DNA from: JACPYF01 sp964348695
GTDB taxonomy: Bacteria > Patescibacteriota > Saccharimonadia > Saccharimonadales > Saccharimonadaceae
Direction of reading: 5' to 3'
DNA length: 64,000 nt
Assembly (NCBI GenBank): GCA_964348695.1
Contig: CAYGDI010000001.1
Span: 210,414-274,413 of the forward strand
Position numbers and translations under genes: made by a program
Shown: one piece after another, positions 7,769 to 15,127 of the stretch
Numbering within the stretch: the first letter of the stretch is position 1
Layout: each line of letters opens with the position of its first letter
The notes under the pieces: model-generated
Told to the model about the DNA's origin: nothing
Databases searched by the model: none
Seen by the model: the letters and a program-made list of their open reading frames with translations, nothing else

Positions 7769-8410
7769 CTAGGCGGCCTCTGTCAACGGCTCTATATGCT
7801 CCCAAATCTCAGCATACACTTCTTCAACTGTGGTGCTTGCATCTATGACCGGGTATTTGAAGAAGTGAGCCAGCTCTTCGTAGCCAGCCTTGACTCTATT
7901 TTGAAAATCATCATCACGTGATTCAAATGTGTCCGGGTTTTCTAAAGAACCTCGTTGCTCTATTCTTTTTGTCCGTTCTACTTCGTTCTTGAGACTCAGT
8001 ACACAAGTAAAATCAGGGCTGATATAGCCTTCGGAAGTAAACTGCTTGGTGGTTTCCCATATATCATCTCGGTTAAGTCCTTCTCCATAGCCTTGATATG
8101 CCATTGTTGATATCCAGTTTCTGGCTGCCACGACCCATGTGCCTTGTTCTAGGCTAGGTATAATAACTTGGCTATCTATTTCACGCCGAGCAGCGGTAAA
8201 AAGAAGAAGATTGGTGATAGCGTCGCGCTGTAAGTCTCCGTTTTTAATAATAGTACGTAGTTCATCTGCAATGGCTATGCCCGCAGGCTCTTCGATTTTG
8301 ACTGATTGGATACCGCTAGCAGCAAGTCGTTTACGAAGGATCTCAACTTGTGTTGATTTACCAGTGCCATCGTGGCCTTCGATTACGATATATTTACCTC
8401 GTTCGGTCAT
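7769..8410 (-). CDS. tmk: Thymidylate kinase
   Basis: 213 aa, normal length. Phosphorylates dTMP to dTDP. P-loop EGHDGTGKST at residues 11-20. A LID-like basic region is present (NEVERTKRIEQRGS). The AYQG of the substrate motif is present, but the DRY that normally precedes it reads A96-R97-N98 (VVAARNWISTMAYQG), so the conserved Asp is lost. An AGGAG-like site (AGGAGATTAGAATC) precedes the ATG. It closes the pathway begun by dcd and thyX just upstream. Confidence 0.9.
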   Translation of the reverse strand: MTERGKYIVIEGHDGTGKSTQVEILRKRLAASGIQSVKIEEPAGIAIADELRTIIKNGDLQRDAITNLLLFTAARREIDSQVIIPSLEQGTWVVAARNWISTMAYQGYGEGLNRDDIWETTKQFTSEGYISPDFTCVLSLKNEVERTKRIEQRGSLENPDTFESRDDDFQNRVKAGYEELAHFFKYPVIDASTTVEEVYAEIWEHIEPLTEAA

Positions 8411-8439
8411 GATTCTAATCTCCTATAAAAATTGATGTG

Positions 8440-8465
8440 GGCGGGCGCTTTTTAGGGCGCCCGCC
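8440..8465. other. Strong GC hairpin between thyX and tmk
   Basis: A perfect 9-bp stem GGCGGGCGC / GCGCCCGCC with an 8-nt loop. There is no T-run on either strand next to the stem. It probably sets relative expression or mRNA processing between thyX and tmk rather than terminating. Confidence 0.6.
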
Positions 8466-8481
8466 TGCATCTTTACTTCCT

Positions 8482-9459
8482 TTATGCCGCGTGTTTGATC
8501 AGACCGAAATTCTCTTCATGTGGAAGATCTGCTCGGTGCTGGTGCCAACCGAGGAGGTTGCCCTTTTGGGGCTCTCCTTCTTCGTTTGGTCGACAAGAGT
8601 GTTCCATGGGCGACATGTGCCCAGGACCAGCTAGCCGTCCGTACATCGTGAGGTCTTCGCCATAATCGCGAACACCCCTGTGAGTCAGGTAGCTGGTACG
8701 AGCACAGCGTGCACATGAGATCTTGATTTTGGTCTCTGTGTCGAGCTCCTGCTTTTCGTCCGGTTGCACGAACGGCACGTGCCATTGTCCGTAGTCGAGC
8801 GCCTCGGGTGTCGAAGACTCCATTGCTGCAAGCATCAATTCCGCTGGTTTGCGGATTTCTGCCTGGGCATGCTCGTCGATACGTAGCGCCATGAAGTTTT
8901 CCCATTCAGTGGCGGTCACGATGACCGTGTGCCACATGTATGGCTCGAGACCCCGGTTGGCCAACTGCTTGTGCACGTTGAGAATCTCAACATCAGCTGG
9001 GTCTTCCTTGTCCAGCTCTTTGATGATCAGCTTTTTGGCCGCTTCAAAGCCTGCCTCTAGTTGATCAATGGTTGCATATTCACCAGCTGTTGGGCTGTAC
9101 TTGAACATGTCACTTGCGCGTTCTTCGCCAAGAATCAACTCAAACGCGGTTGTCACAGCGCGGTCACGACCACGCAGCCAAATACGAAGTGCCTCGTCGC
9201 GCGCCAGGCCGTCCAGCCAAGCATACGACTGCATGCCCTTCTGGTTGATACCGAACCTTTCTGGAATGAAAGGCTCTACAAGCAGTTTTTCGATCTGCTT
9301 GTGCACTGGAATTGCTCGTGAACTAGCCGAATTTCGACTGAACATGCGATGTGTGTTGAACTCAGCCAACACAATGCGAGGCATTTCTGCCTCAAGAGTT
9401 GTGACTCGCTTTCCCTGTGGTGACACAGAATCAGCGACCACCTCTGCTCTGTAAGCCAA
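8482..9459 (-). CDS. thyX: FAD-dependent thymidylate synthase ThyX (long form)
   Basis: 325 aa, longer than classical ThyX (about 220-250 aa). Converts dUMP to dTMP using methylene-tetrahydrofolate, NADPH and FAD. The ThyX motif appears as EFNTHRMFSRNSASSRAIP, the variant of the long subgroup. Later conserved stretches include WHTVIVTATEWENFMALR and GPGHMSPMEH. The start is TTG, fixed by GGAGG 6 nt upstream. A thyA gene is not in the window. Confidence 0.93.
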   Translation of the reverse strand: MAYRAEVVADSVSPQGKRVTTLEAEMPRIVLAEFNTHRMFSRNSASSRAIPVHKQIEKLLVEPFIPERFGINQKGMQSYAWLDGLARDEALRIWLRGRDRAVTTAFELILGEERASDMFKYSPTAGEYATIDQLEAGFEAAKKLIIKELDKEDPADVEILNVHKQLANRGLEPYMWHTVIVTATEWENFMALRIDEHAQAEIRKPAELMLAAMESSTPEALDYGQWHVPFVQPDEKQELDTETKIKISCARCARTSYLTHRGVRDYGEDLTMYGRLAGPGHMSPMEHSCRPNEEGEPQKGNLLGWHQHRADLPHEENFGLIKHAA

Positions 9460-9499
9460 TGCTGGCCTCCAATGTCGGATTGTTTAGGATGTAAAGATA

Positions 9500-10213
9500 C
9501 TACCCACGTGGGTGTAATTGTACACCATCATCCCGGTAGAGTCGAACAGCTTTTCCACCAAGTCTTGGCAGCATCATTTCTGGCGTCCAAAGCTCTTTTA
9601 GCTCTTCTAGGTCTGATGTTGTCTGGTAGTGACCACTTAGCTGTGAATACTCACTTTCTACTTCACCAGTTTCGTGGAAAACGATTTGTGCTATAGGTGC
9701 TCCAACAACTAGAGGTATGTGTTCATGCTCGTTGGTGTTCTGTATTTCCATAGTCCAACGGTTAAAATAACCAGGGTCGCCCCAACCAGCGTCATAGCAA
9801 ACTGCTACGCCGATACGTCCCATCGAACTTTTAGCCTGCATACTAGTTGTACCTTCTCGTATGCCTATAAATTCTTGTGTATGTCCCAGCACTCTCTCTC
9901 CTGGTCGCAATATTATTATTTTTGCATCCTCTGGTATACCAGTTAGTTCTCTGGGGCCAAATACTTCTTGCATTTTACTGTGCTCAGCAAAAGGCAACGC
10001 AGGAAAATATCGAAAATAGCGATCTACATCTTCTTGATCGTAAGGGTTAAATAGTTTTGGGTAAGGGTCGCCATTTGGGTCGGTTGCGTAAAAATGCTCG
10101 CCTAGCGTGACATCTACACTACTTCCATTTACGTTTTCAGAAATCAAAGGGTCAATAATAACATTCCCTCGTGCGTAATGTTCCATTATTTGTTTGTTGC
10201 TCAAAACTCCCAT
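9500..10213 (-). CDS. dcd: dCTP deaminase / dUTPase-family protein
   Basis: 237 aa. Makes dUTP (or dUMP in bifunctional forms) from dCTP. Motifs: NGSSVDVTLGE, the phosphate-binding KSSMGRIGV, and DAGWGDPGYFNRWTMEIQN holding the catalytic Glu. An insertion after the first motif (about residues 45-80) makes it longer than the usual 190 aa. It heads the dcd-thyX-tmk run. TATAAT ends 12 nt before the ATG, giving a very short leader. Confidence 0.88.
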   Translation of the reverse strand: MGVLSNKQIMEHYARGNVIIDPLISENVNGSSVDVTLGEHFYATDPNGDPYPKLFNPYDQEDVDRYFRYFPALPFAEHSKMQEVFGPRELTGIPEDAKIIILRPGERVLGHTQEFIGIREGTTSMQAKSSMGRIGVAVCYDAGWGDPGYFNRWTMEIQNTNEHEHIPLVVGAPIAQIVFHETGEVESEYSQLSGHYQTTSDLEELKELWTPEMMLPRLGGKAVRLYRDDGVQLHPRG

Positions 10214-10293
10214 GTCTAGCTATTCATTATACATACTTTTCAAAGCTGCAAAAATGTGAAACATACATCATTTTTGCATGTTATTATTGTTGC

Positions 10294-10731
10294 ATGACAG
10301 CAACAAGATCTAGAAAAGAAGTAAAAACATACAGCAAACATATGAAAAATACGCCAAAATCGAGTAGCTGTGTTTTTTGTGCGATTGATGGTAGTACTGA
10401 CCAACTAGTTGCTGAGACAAAGTATTTTAAGATAGTTCGCAATATATTCGGATATTCACTCTGGGACAGTCAAAGGGTAGCTGACCACCTAATGGTAGTA
10501 CCAAAGAAACATACCGATAGTTTGAACAAATTGTCCAAAGAGGTGGCAATAGAATTTGTCAGTATACTAGGAGAATACGAGTCAAAACAATATAACATAT
10601 ACGCCAGAGCTCCTTCATCGATCATGAAGACTGTTACTCATCAACATACTCATCTCATCAAACCTTCTGGGAGACCACGAAAACTAGTCTTTTTGTGGCG
10701 CAAACCATATATACGTTTGACGCTTGGGTAG
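10294..10731 (+). CDS. HIT-family hydrolase
   Basis: 145 aa. N-terminal zinc-type SSCVFCAI, then HLMVVPKKHTDSLNKL, and the histidine triad VTHQHTHLIKP. HIT proteins cleave nucleoside phosphoramidates or dinucleotides. The chosen ATG follows a TGT-extended -10 TATTAT by 6 nt, so the mRNA should be leaderless. The gene converges on rplA, with 2 nt between the stop codons. Confidence 0.85.
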   Translation: MTATRSRKEVKTYSKHMKNTPKSSSCVFCAIDGSTDQLVAETKYFKIVRNIFGYSLWDSQRVADHLMVVPKKHTDSLNKLSKEVAIEFVSILGEYESKQYNIYARAPSSIMKTVTHQHTHLIKPSGRPRKLVFLWRKPYIRLTLG

Positions 10732-10733
10732 AT

Positions 10734-11711
10734 TTAAAGGCTGACTTTGATACCAGGACCCTGCGTTGTGCTGACACTGATACTGTGTATGTAGGTTGCT
10801 TTCAAGCTTGATGGTTTTTGGGATTGTAGGCTATCGACAAAAGTTTTTGCATTGTCTTGTAGTTTTTGTGCGCCAAAAGAGACTTTGCCGACGGCAACAT
10901 GTACTATTGCTTGCTTGTCAACACGGTACTCGATCTTGCCTGCTTTTGCTTCTTTTACGGCTTTTGCAACATCGCCAGATACGGTTCCACTTTTTGGATT
11001 TGGCATGAGACCGCGAGGTCCTAGTACACGAGCGTATTTACCAAGACGAGGCATAAACTGAGGGGTAGCGACAAGAATGTCAAAATTGATCTCTTCTTTG
11101 TCTAGTTGTTGCAAAAATTCATCTTCACCTACAATATCTGCACCGGCTTTTTTGGCTGCTTCATGCTGATCGCTAGGGGCAAACACAGCGACACGTATGG
11201 TTTTGCCTGTTCCATGAGGTAGGCTGACTGTGGATCGGATATTTTGGTCGGCTTGTCGAGGGTCTACACCCAAGCGGACATGTAGTTCAACTGAAGCATC
11301 AAATGTGCTAGGACTTGTCTTTGTGGCCAGCTCAAGCGCTTCTTCAAGGCTGTAAAGTTTTGCACTATCGACTAGCTTGGCTCTTTCTTGGTATTTTTTG
11401 CCACGACGTTCGATCATGGGTCTTGTGACTGGTTTTGGACCCTTTTTCTCTACAACAGCTTCGCCTATTGGGCTAGTGTCGCCTGCTTCTTTGCGAGCTG
11501 CTTTTTCAGCTTTTTCTTCTGATTCTTTGACTGATTTTGCAGACCGTTTACCAGCTTTTGCAGTTGCTTCTGGCTTCTCTGATACTGCTGTGTCGGCGCT
11601 AGAGGTATCAGCTGATTGTAGGGCAGCTTCTATCTCGGCAATTGTGTTTTTTGTTGTGACTTCAAGTCCCAGTGACTGGGCTTGTTGTAATAATTCGGCC
11701 TTTTTTGCCAT
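10734..11711 (-). CDS. rplA: 50S ribosomal protein L1 with N-terminal extension
   Basis: 325 aa against about 230 in most bacteria. The L1 core starts near residue 95 (RGKKYQERAKLVD) and includes HVRLGVDPRQADQNIR, PHGTGKT and RVLGPRGLMPNPKSGTV. The first 35 residues (KAELLQQAQSLGLEVTTKN) look like a HeH/SAP-type helix-extended-loop-helix, followed by a charged Ala/Lys/Glu linker. AAAGGAG 8 nt before the ATG fixes the start. It lies last in the secE operon, behind the ZIP gene. Confidence 0.95.
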   Translation of the reverse strand: MAKKAELLQQAQSLGLEVTTKNTIAEIEAALQSADTSSADTAVSEKPEATAKAGKRSAKSVKESEEKAEKAARKEAGDTSPIGEAVVEKKGPKPVTRPMIERRGKKYQERAKLVDSAKLYSLEEALELATKTSPSTFDASVELHVRLGVDPRQADQNIRSTVSLPHGTGKTIRVAVFAPSDQHEAAKKAGADIVGEDEFLQQLDKEEINFDILVATPQFMPRLGKYARVLGPRGLMPNPKSGTVSGDVAKAVKEAKAGKIEYRVDKQAIVHVAVGKVSFGAQKLQDNAKTFVDSLQSQKPSSLKATYIHSISVSTTQGPGIKVSL

Positions 11712-11788
11712 TTTCGTTACTCCTTTCGTGGTGCATACGAGTTTTTTCACTCTCCCACAAATTTACTATTAAAATATATTATACCATA

Positions 11789-12565
11789 TTATCCGTGAAA
11801 ACTGTGAGCATATTGAATACTTGTGCTCACAAAGATGATTCCGAATAGCAACATCAGTGTCTGTATATTGGCAGTACGTCTTTTTTGTTCTGTGTGTAGA
11901 CTTGGTACGATGTCGCTTGCTGCGATATAGATGAACAGACCTGCCGTAACTGCGAGTAAGAGTGGTTCAGAGATTTGTAAAGCGTCGCCTAGGCCAAATA
12001 CTAATACTGCTCCTACTACTGTTGCTAGAGCGCTTGCTAGATTGATCCAGAATACTTTGATCTTGTCGACGCCCTTTGCTAGGAGTAACCCAAAATCTCC
12101 GATTTCCTGGGGGATTTCGTGTGCTGCGACAACAACTGTTGTCAAAATACCGGTTGCAGGACTGACCAAGAACGCTCCACCGATAGCTAGACCATCGATG
12201 AAATTGTGCAATGTATCACCAATAACTATGAGAGATGTGGTAGACGATCTGCCGGAATGAGTTTTTGTTGTTTCTTTTTTTGTGTGGTGATGAAACCAGT
12301 GCAAAAACCGCTCGAGCACAAAGAACCCAACAAAACTTGCTAATGTGTACTGCAGTACAGTATGAGGATCTTCGCCGTGTTCAATTGCTTCAGGTAGGAG
12401 TTCTACGAAAGTTGCTGCTAATAGAGCCCCAGCTGCAAAAGGAGTTGCGAATACCTGGATAGTACGCATATTGATTTTGCTATATATCAGCAAAACTCCA
12501 CCGATGATAGATACTACACTACCAACGATGCTTGCTAGTAGTAGTAATGTCCATGTCGATTCCAT
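11789..12565 (-). CDS. ZIP-family metal transporter
   Basis: 258 aa with about eight membrane helices. The metal-site motifs of helices 4 and 5 are clear: HNFIDGLAIGGAF and HEIPQEIGDFG. A His-rich cytosolic loop (HWFHHHTKKETTKTH) lies between helices 3 and 4. The family imports Zn, Fe or Mn. Its ATG is 1 nt after the rplK stop, so it is inserted into the normally contiguous L11-L1 pair and should be co-transcribed with secE-nusG-rplK. Confidence 0.93.
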   Translation of the reverse strand: MESTWTLLLLASIVGSVVSIIGGVLLIYSKINMRTIQVFATPFAAGALLAATFVELLPEAIEHGEDPHTVLQYTLASFVGFFVLERFLHWFHHHTKKETTKTHSGRSSTTSLIVIGDTLHNFIDGLAIGGAFLVSPATGILTTVVVAAHEIPQEIGDFGLLLAKGVDKIKVFWINLASALATVVGAVLVFGLGDALQISEPLLLAVTAGLFIYIAASDIVPSLHTEQKRRTANIQTLMLLFGIIFVSTSIQYAHSFHG

Positions 12566-12566
12566 A

Positions 12567-12992
12567 CTAGCCCTCTACCTCTACGCCCATACTACGAGCT
12601 GTACCCGCAATGATTTTAACTGCACCATCAACGTCAATAGCGTTGAGTTGGTCTTTTTTTTCCTCGGCTATCTCTTCTAACTGCTTGCGTGAGATTTTGC
12701 CTACTTTTTCACTGTGCGGTTTGCCAGATCCTTTTTCGATACCTATCTTTTCTCTGATAAGATCGTCAACTGGTCGGCCAAGACTTTTCCAGTCAAAACT
12801 ACGGTCATCGTATATTTTGAGATGTACAATAACGTCCTTGCCGCCAAGGTCTTTTGTTGCTTCGTTGAATGGATTGATAAAATCCATCATGTTGAGTCCC
12901 CACTGACCCAGGGTTGAACCCACTGGAGGGCCTGCTGTTGCTCGCCCTGCAGGGATACGTAGCTTTAAGCTACCTATAACTTGCTTTGCCAT
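12567..12992 (-). CDS. rplK: 50S ribosomal protein L11
   Basis: 141 aa, normal. Contains KLRIPAGRATAGPPVGSTLGQ (N-terminal domain, proline-rich) and the C-terminal rRNA-binding domain ending in GTARSMGVEVEG. Part of the GTPase-associated centre. Followed without a gap by the ZIP transporter. Confidence 0.97.
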   Translation of the reverse strand: MAKQVIGSLKLRIPAGRATAGPPVGSTLGQWGLNMMDFINPFNEATKDLGGKDVIVHLKIYDDRSFDWKSLGRPVDDLIREKIGIEKGSGKPHSEKVGKISRKQLEEIAEEKKDQLNAIDVDGAVKIIAGTARSMGVEVEG

Positions 12993-13066
12993 AATTTGTC
13001 TTCTATTTCCTTCTTATAAGATTGCTCGATCTTTTTATATCGAGTGCGTAACTTTGATATTATATC

Positions 13067-13615
13067 TTAAACTTTCTTTACCTGCAATGCGTCCAGCTCG
13101 ACAGGGGTGTCGCGACCAAACATGCTGACCAGTACTTTGATCTTGCCTTTTACTGGGTCGATTTCGTCGATGGTGCCGTCAAATCCTTTGAATGGACCGT
13201 CTACGACACTGACTACTTCGCCGATAGTGAAGTCGATGTGATGTTTTGGATCTTCAACACCCATACGTTTTTTGATACGCGCGATGTCTTTTTCTGGGAC
13301 TGGAGTTGGATCAATACCACTGCCGACAAACCCTGTAACACCAGGTGTGTTGCGCACGATATACCATGCGTCCTCGGATAGTTTCATCTCAACTAGTACG
13401 TAGCCTTGGAAAATTTTCTTTTCGACTACTTTTCGTTTGCCGTTTTTTATCTCAATTTGCTTTTCTTTTGGTACGAGTACGTCAAAGATCTTATCAGCCA
13501 TGTCGACGCTGTCGATACGCTGTTTGATACTTTCGGCGACTTTTTCTTCGTATCCAGCATAGGTATGGATCGTGTACCACTGTCGGGTAGAATCATATCG
13601 TTTTTTAGAGTTCAT
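13067..13615 (-). CDS. nusG: Transcription termination/antitermination factor NusG
   Basis: 182 aa. NGN domain (QWYTIHTYAGYEEKVAESIK, GYVLVEM, NTPGVTGFVGSG) and a C-terminal KOW domain (GEVVSVVDGPFKGFDGTIDEI). Couples RNA polymerase to Rho or the ribosome. Directly downstream of secE, as usual. Confidence 0.97.
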   Translation of the reverse strand: MNSKKRYDSTRQWYTIHTYAGYEEKVAESIKQRIDSVDMADKIFDVLVPKEKQIEIKNGKRKVVEKKIFQGYVLVEMKLSEDAWYIVRNTPGVTGFVGSGIDPTPVPEKDIARIKKRMGVEDPKHHIDFTIGEVVSVVDGPFKGFDGTIDEIDPVKGKIKVLVSMFGRDTPVELDALQVKKV

Positions 13616-13638
13616 AGGTCAGTATCTTTCCTTTCTTG

Positions 13639-13929
13639 TTATTTGAGTAAGATTTCTTTAAAGAGTAGCTGGAATATACCGTCTAGTATGAGGATAATCA
13701 CAGAGAAAAAGAGGGTGAACAAAATAACCGCAATGGTCATTCCCCAAGTTGCTCTTCTATCAGGCCAACGTACCTGCCGTAGCTCGTGCCACGAGCCTTT
13801 GACGTATCGCAGCATGGCGCTAAAAGGGTTCAAATTTCTAGATTGCTTTGCCTCATCTGTTTTTTTGGTGCTTTTTGGAGTAGTTTTTTTGCTACTGAGC
13901 TTGATTTTTTTAACGGTTTTTGTCGCCAC
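13639..13929 (-). CDS. secE: Preprotein translocase subunit SecE
   Basis: 96 aa. A Lys/Thr-rich N-terminus, the amphipathic SWHELRQVRWPDRR hinge motif, then one membrane helix of about 25 residues. The GTG start is set by GGGAG 8 nt upstream; an upstream in-frame reading would cross the leader hairpin and promoter spacer. First gene of the secE-nusG-rplK-ZIP-rplA operon. Confidence 0.93.
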   Translation of the reverse strand: MATKTVKKIKLSSKKTTPKSTKKTDEAKQSRNLNPFSAMLRYVKGSWHELRQVRWPDRRATWGMTIAVILFTLFFSVIILILDGIFQLLFKEILLK

Positions 13930-13947
13930 TTTATGTACTCCCAATTT

Positions 13948-13969
13948 AAAAAGTCTGCCTCTGCAGACT
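13948..13969 (-). promoter_or_regulatory. Terminator-like hairpin in the secE leader
   Basis: Stem AGTCTGC / GCAGACT with a 4-nt loop, followed at once by TTTTT. It starts about 5 nt after the predicted transcription start and ends before the GGGAG site of secE. It has the form of an intrinsic terminator, but this close to the start it may instead act as a 5' stabiliser or a pausing/attenuation element. Confidence 0.6.
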
Positions 13970-13979
13970 GTCAAGCGTT

Positions 13980-14008
13980 AGTATAGCGCACCAATACTCT
14001 GTAGTCAA
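13980..14008 (-). promoter_or_regulatory. secE operon promoter
   Basis: -35 TTGACT, 17-nt spacer, -10 TATACT on the minus strand. The start of transcription would fall about 45 nt before the secE GTG. Confidence 0.8.
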
Positions 14009-14116
14009 GTATTCTACATCTGTTGATAATTATTACAATGATTTCGATTTGTATATATGGTACTATTTTAGATGAAAGAATCTGGTGGGTATTTAATAAA
14101 GAGCAAGAGGAATTAG

Positions 14117-15127
14117 ATGGCTGCACCAAATCAAAATAGAGGTAGATTGGCGCTGGTAAGTGGTGAAACTCACCCGCAGCTCGCCCAGGATATAGCAAGT
14201 GAACTGAGCACAGAGCTTGATCCTGTTGACCTCAAGACTTTTGCAAATACCGAAAACTATGTAAGATTTGAAGAATCTGTTCGAGGTGCAGATGTGTTTG
14301 TGGTACAGTCACATGCTGCTGTCGGGGGAAAATCTGTCAACGACGCTATCATGGAGCAAAGACTGCTTATCGACGCTGCTAGGCGGGGTTCAGCACGTGA
14401 AATTACTGCTGTTTCTCCTTATCTCGCTTATCTGCGTCAAGATAGAAAGGCGAAAGGTCGCGAACCTATTAGTGCTTCTATGACTATCCAAGACCTCATA
14501 CGCTCAGGTGCAAATAGGATTATGAGTGTTGATCTTCATTCTGAACAAGCTCAAGGCTTTATCAATGACCCGTTCGATCCTCTTATTGCCCAAGAAATCC
14601 TGACAAATTGGATTAGGAAATGGAAATCAAAAAATGGCAAAAAAAATTCCGAAGTTGTGCTGGTTTCTCCAGACGCTGGCAGGGCGGAACTTGTACAAGA
14701 TTTTGCCGAAGAAGTCGGCGTAGACCTCGCGATCATCGACAAACGACGCTCAAGAGAAACTCGTAAAGCAGAGGCTACTGGTGTCTTGGGAGAGGTTGCT
14801 GGCAGGCAATGTATTATCGTAGACGACATGATAGATACTGCAGGTACTTTGGTTGCCGCAGCAAAAATGCTCAAAGAACAACGCGCTACCGGTGTTATTG
14901 CAATAGCGACTCACGGCATTCTATCTCACCCAGCTGCAGATAATATCAATGGTTCTGCTATCGACAAGGTAGTTGTGACAGATACGCTACCAACAGACGA
15001 ACACGTAAAGAGACTAGGCGAAAAATTAGAGGTTGTCAGTATGGCACCAAAGATCGCAGAAGCTATACGTGAAGTACATGAAGAGGGCTCTGTCTCTCGA
15101 GTGTTCAATGGCAAAAATGCTCGCTAA
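14117..15127 (+). CDS. prs: Ribose-phosphate pyrophosphokinase
   Basis: 336 aa. Makes PRPP from ribose-5-phosphate and ATP for nucleotide synthesis or salvage. Motifs: FANTENYVRFEESVRGADVF, SVDLHSEQAQGF and the PRPP-binding loop CIIVDDMIDTAGTL. AAGAGG upstream of the ATG is a good ribosome site. The C-terminal TAA overlaps the end of the convergent kinase gene by 4 nt. Confidence 0.95.
   Translation: MAAPNQNRGRLALVSGETHPQLAQDIASELSTELDPVDLKTFANTENYVRFEESVRGADVFVVQSHAAVGGKSVNDAIMEQRLLIDAARRGSAREITAVSPYLAYLRQDRKAKGREPISASMTIQDLIRSGANRIMSVDLHSEQAQGFINDPFDPLIAQEILTNWIRKWKSKNGKKNSEVVLVSPDAGRAELVQDFAEEVGVDLAIIDKRRSRETRKAEATGVLGEVAGRQCIIVDDMIDTAGTLVAAAKMLKEQRATGVIAIATHGILSHPAADNINGSAIDKVVVTDTLPTDEHVKRLGEKLEVVSMAPKIAEAIREVHEEGSVSRVFNGKNAR

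Noticed and set aside
8516..9454. Several long frames on both strands inside thyX
   Set aside because: thyX has family motifs and an SD; the others are overlapping shadows.
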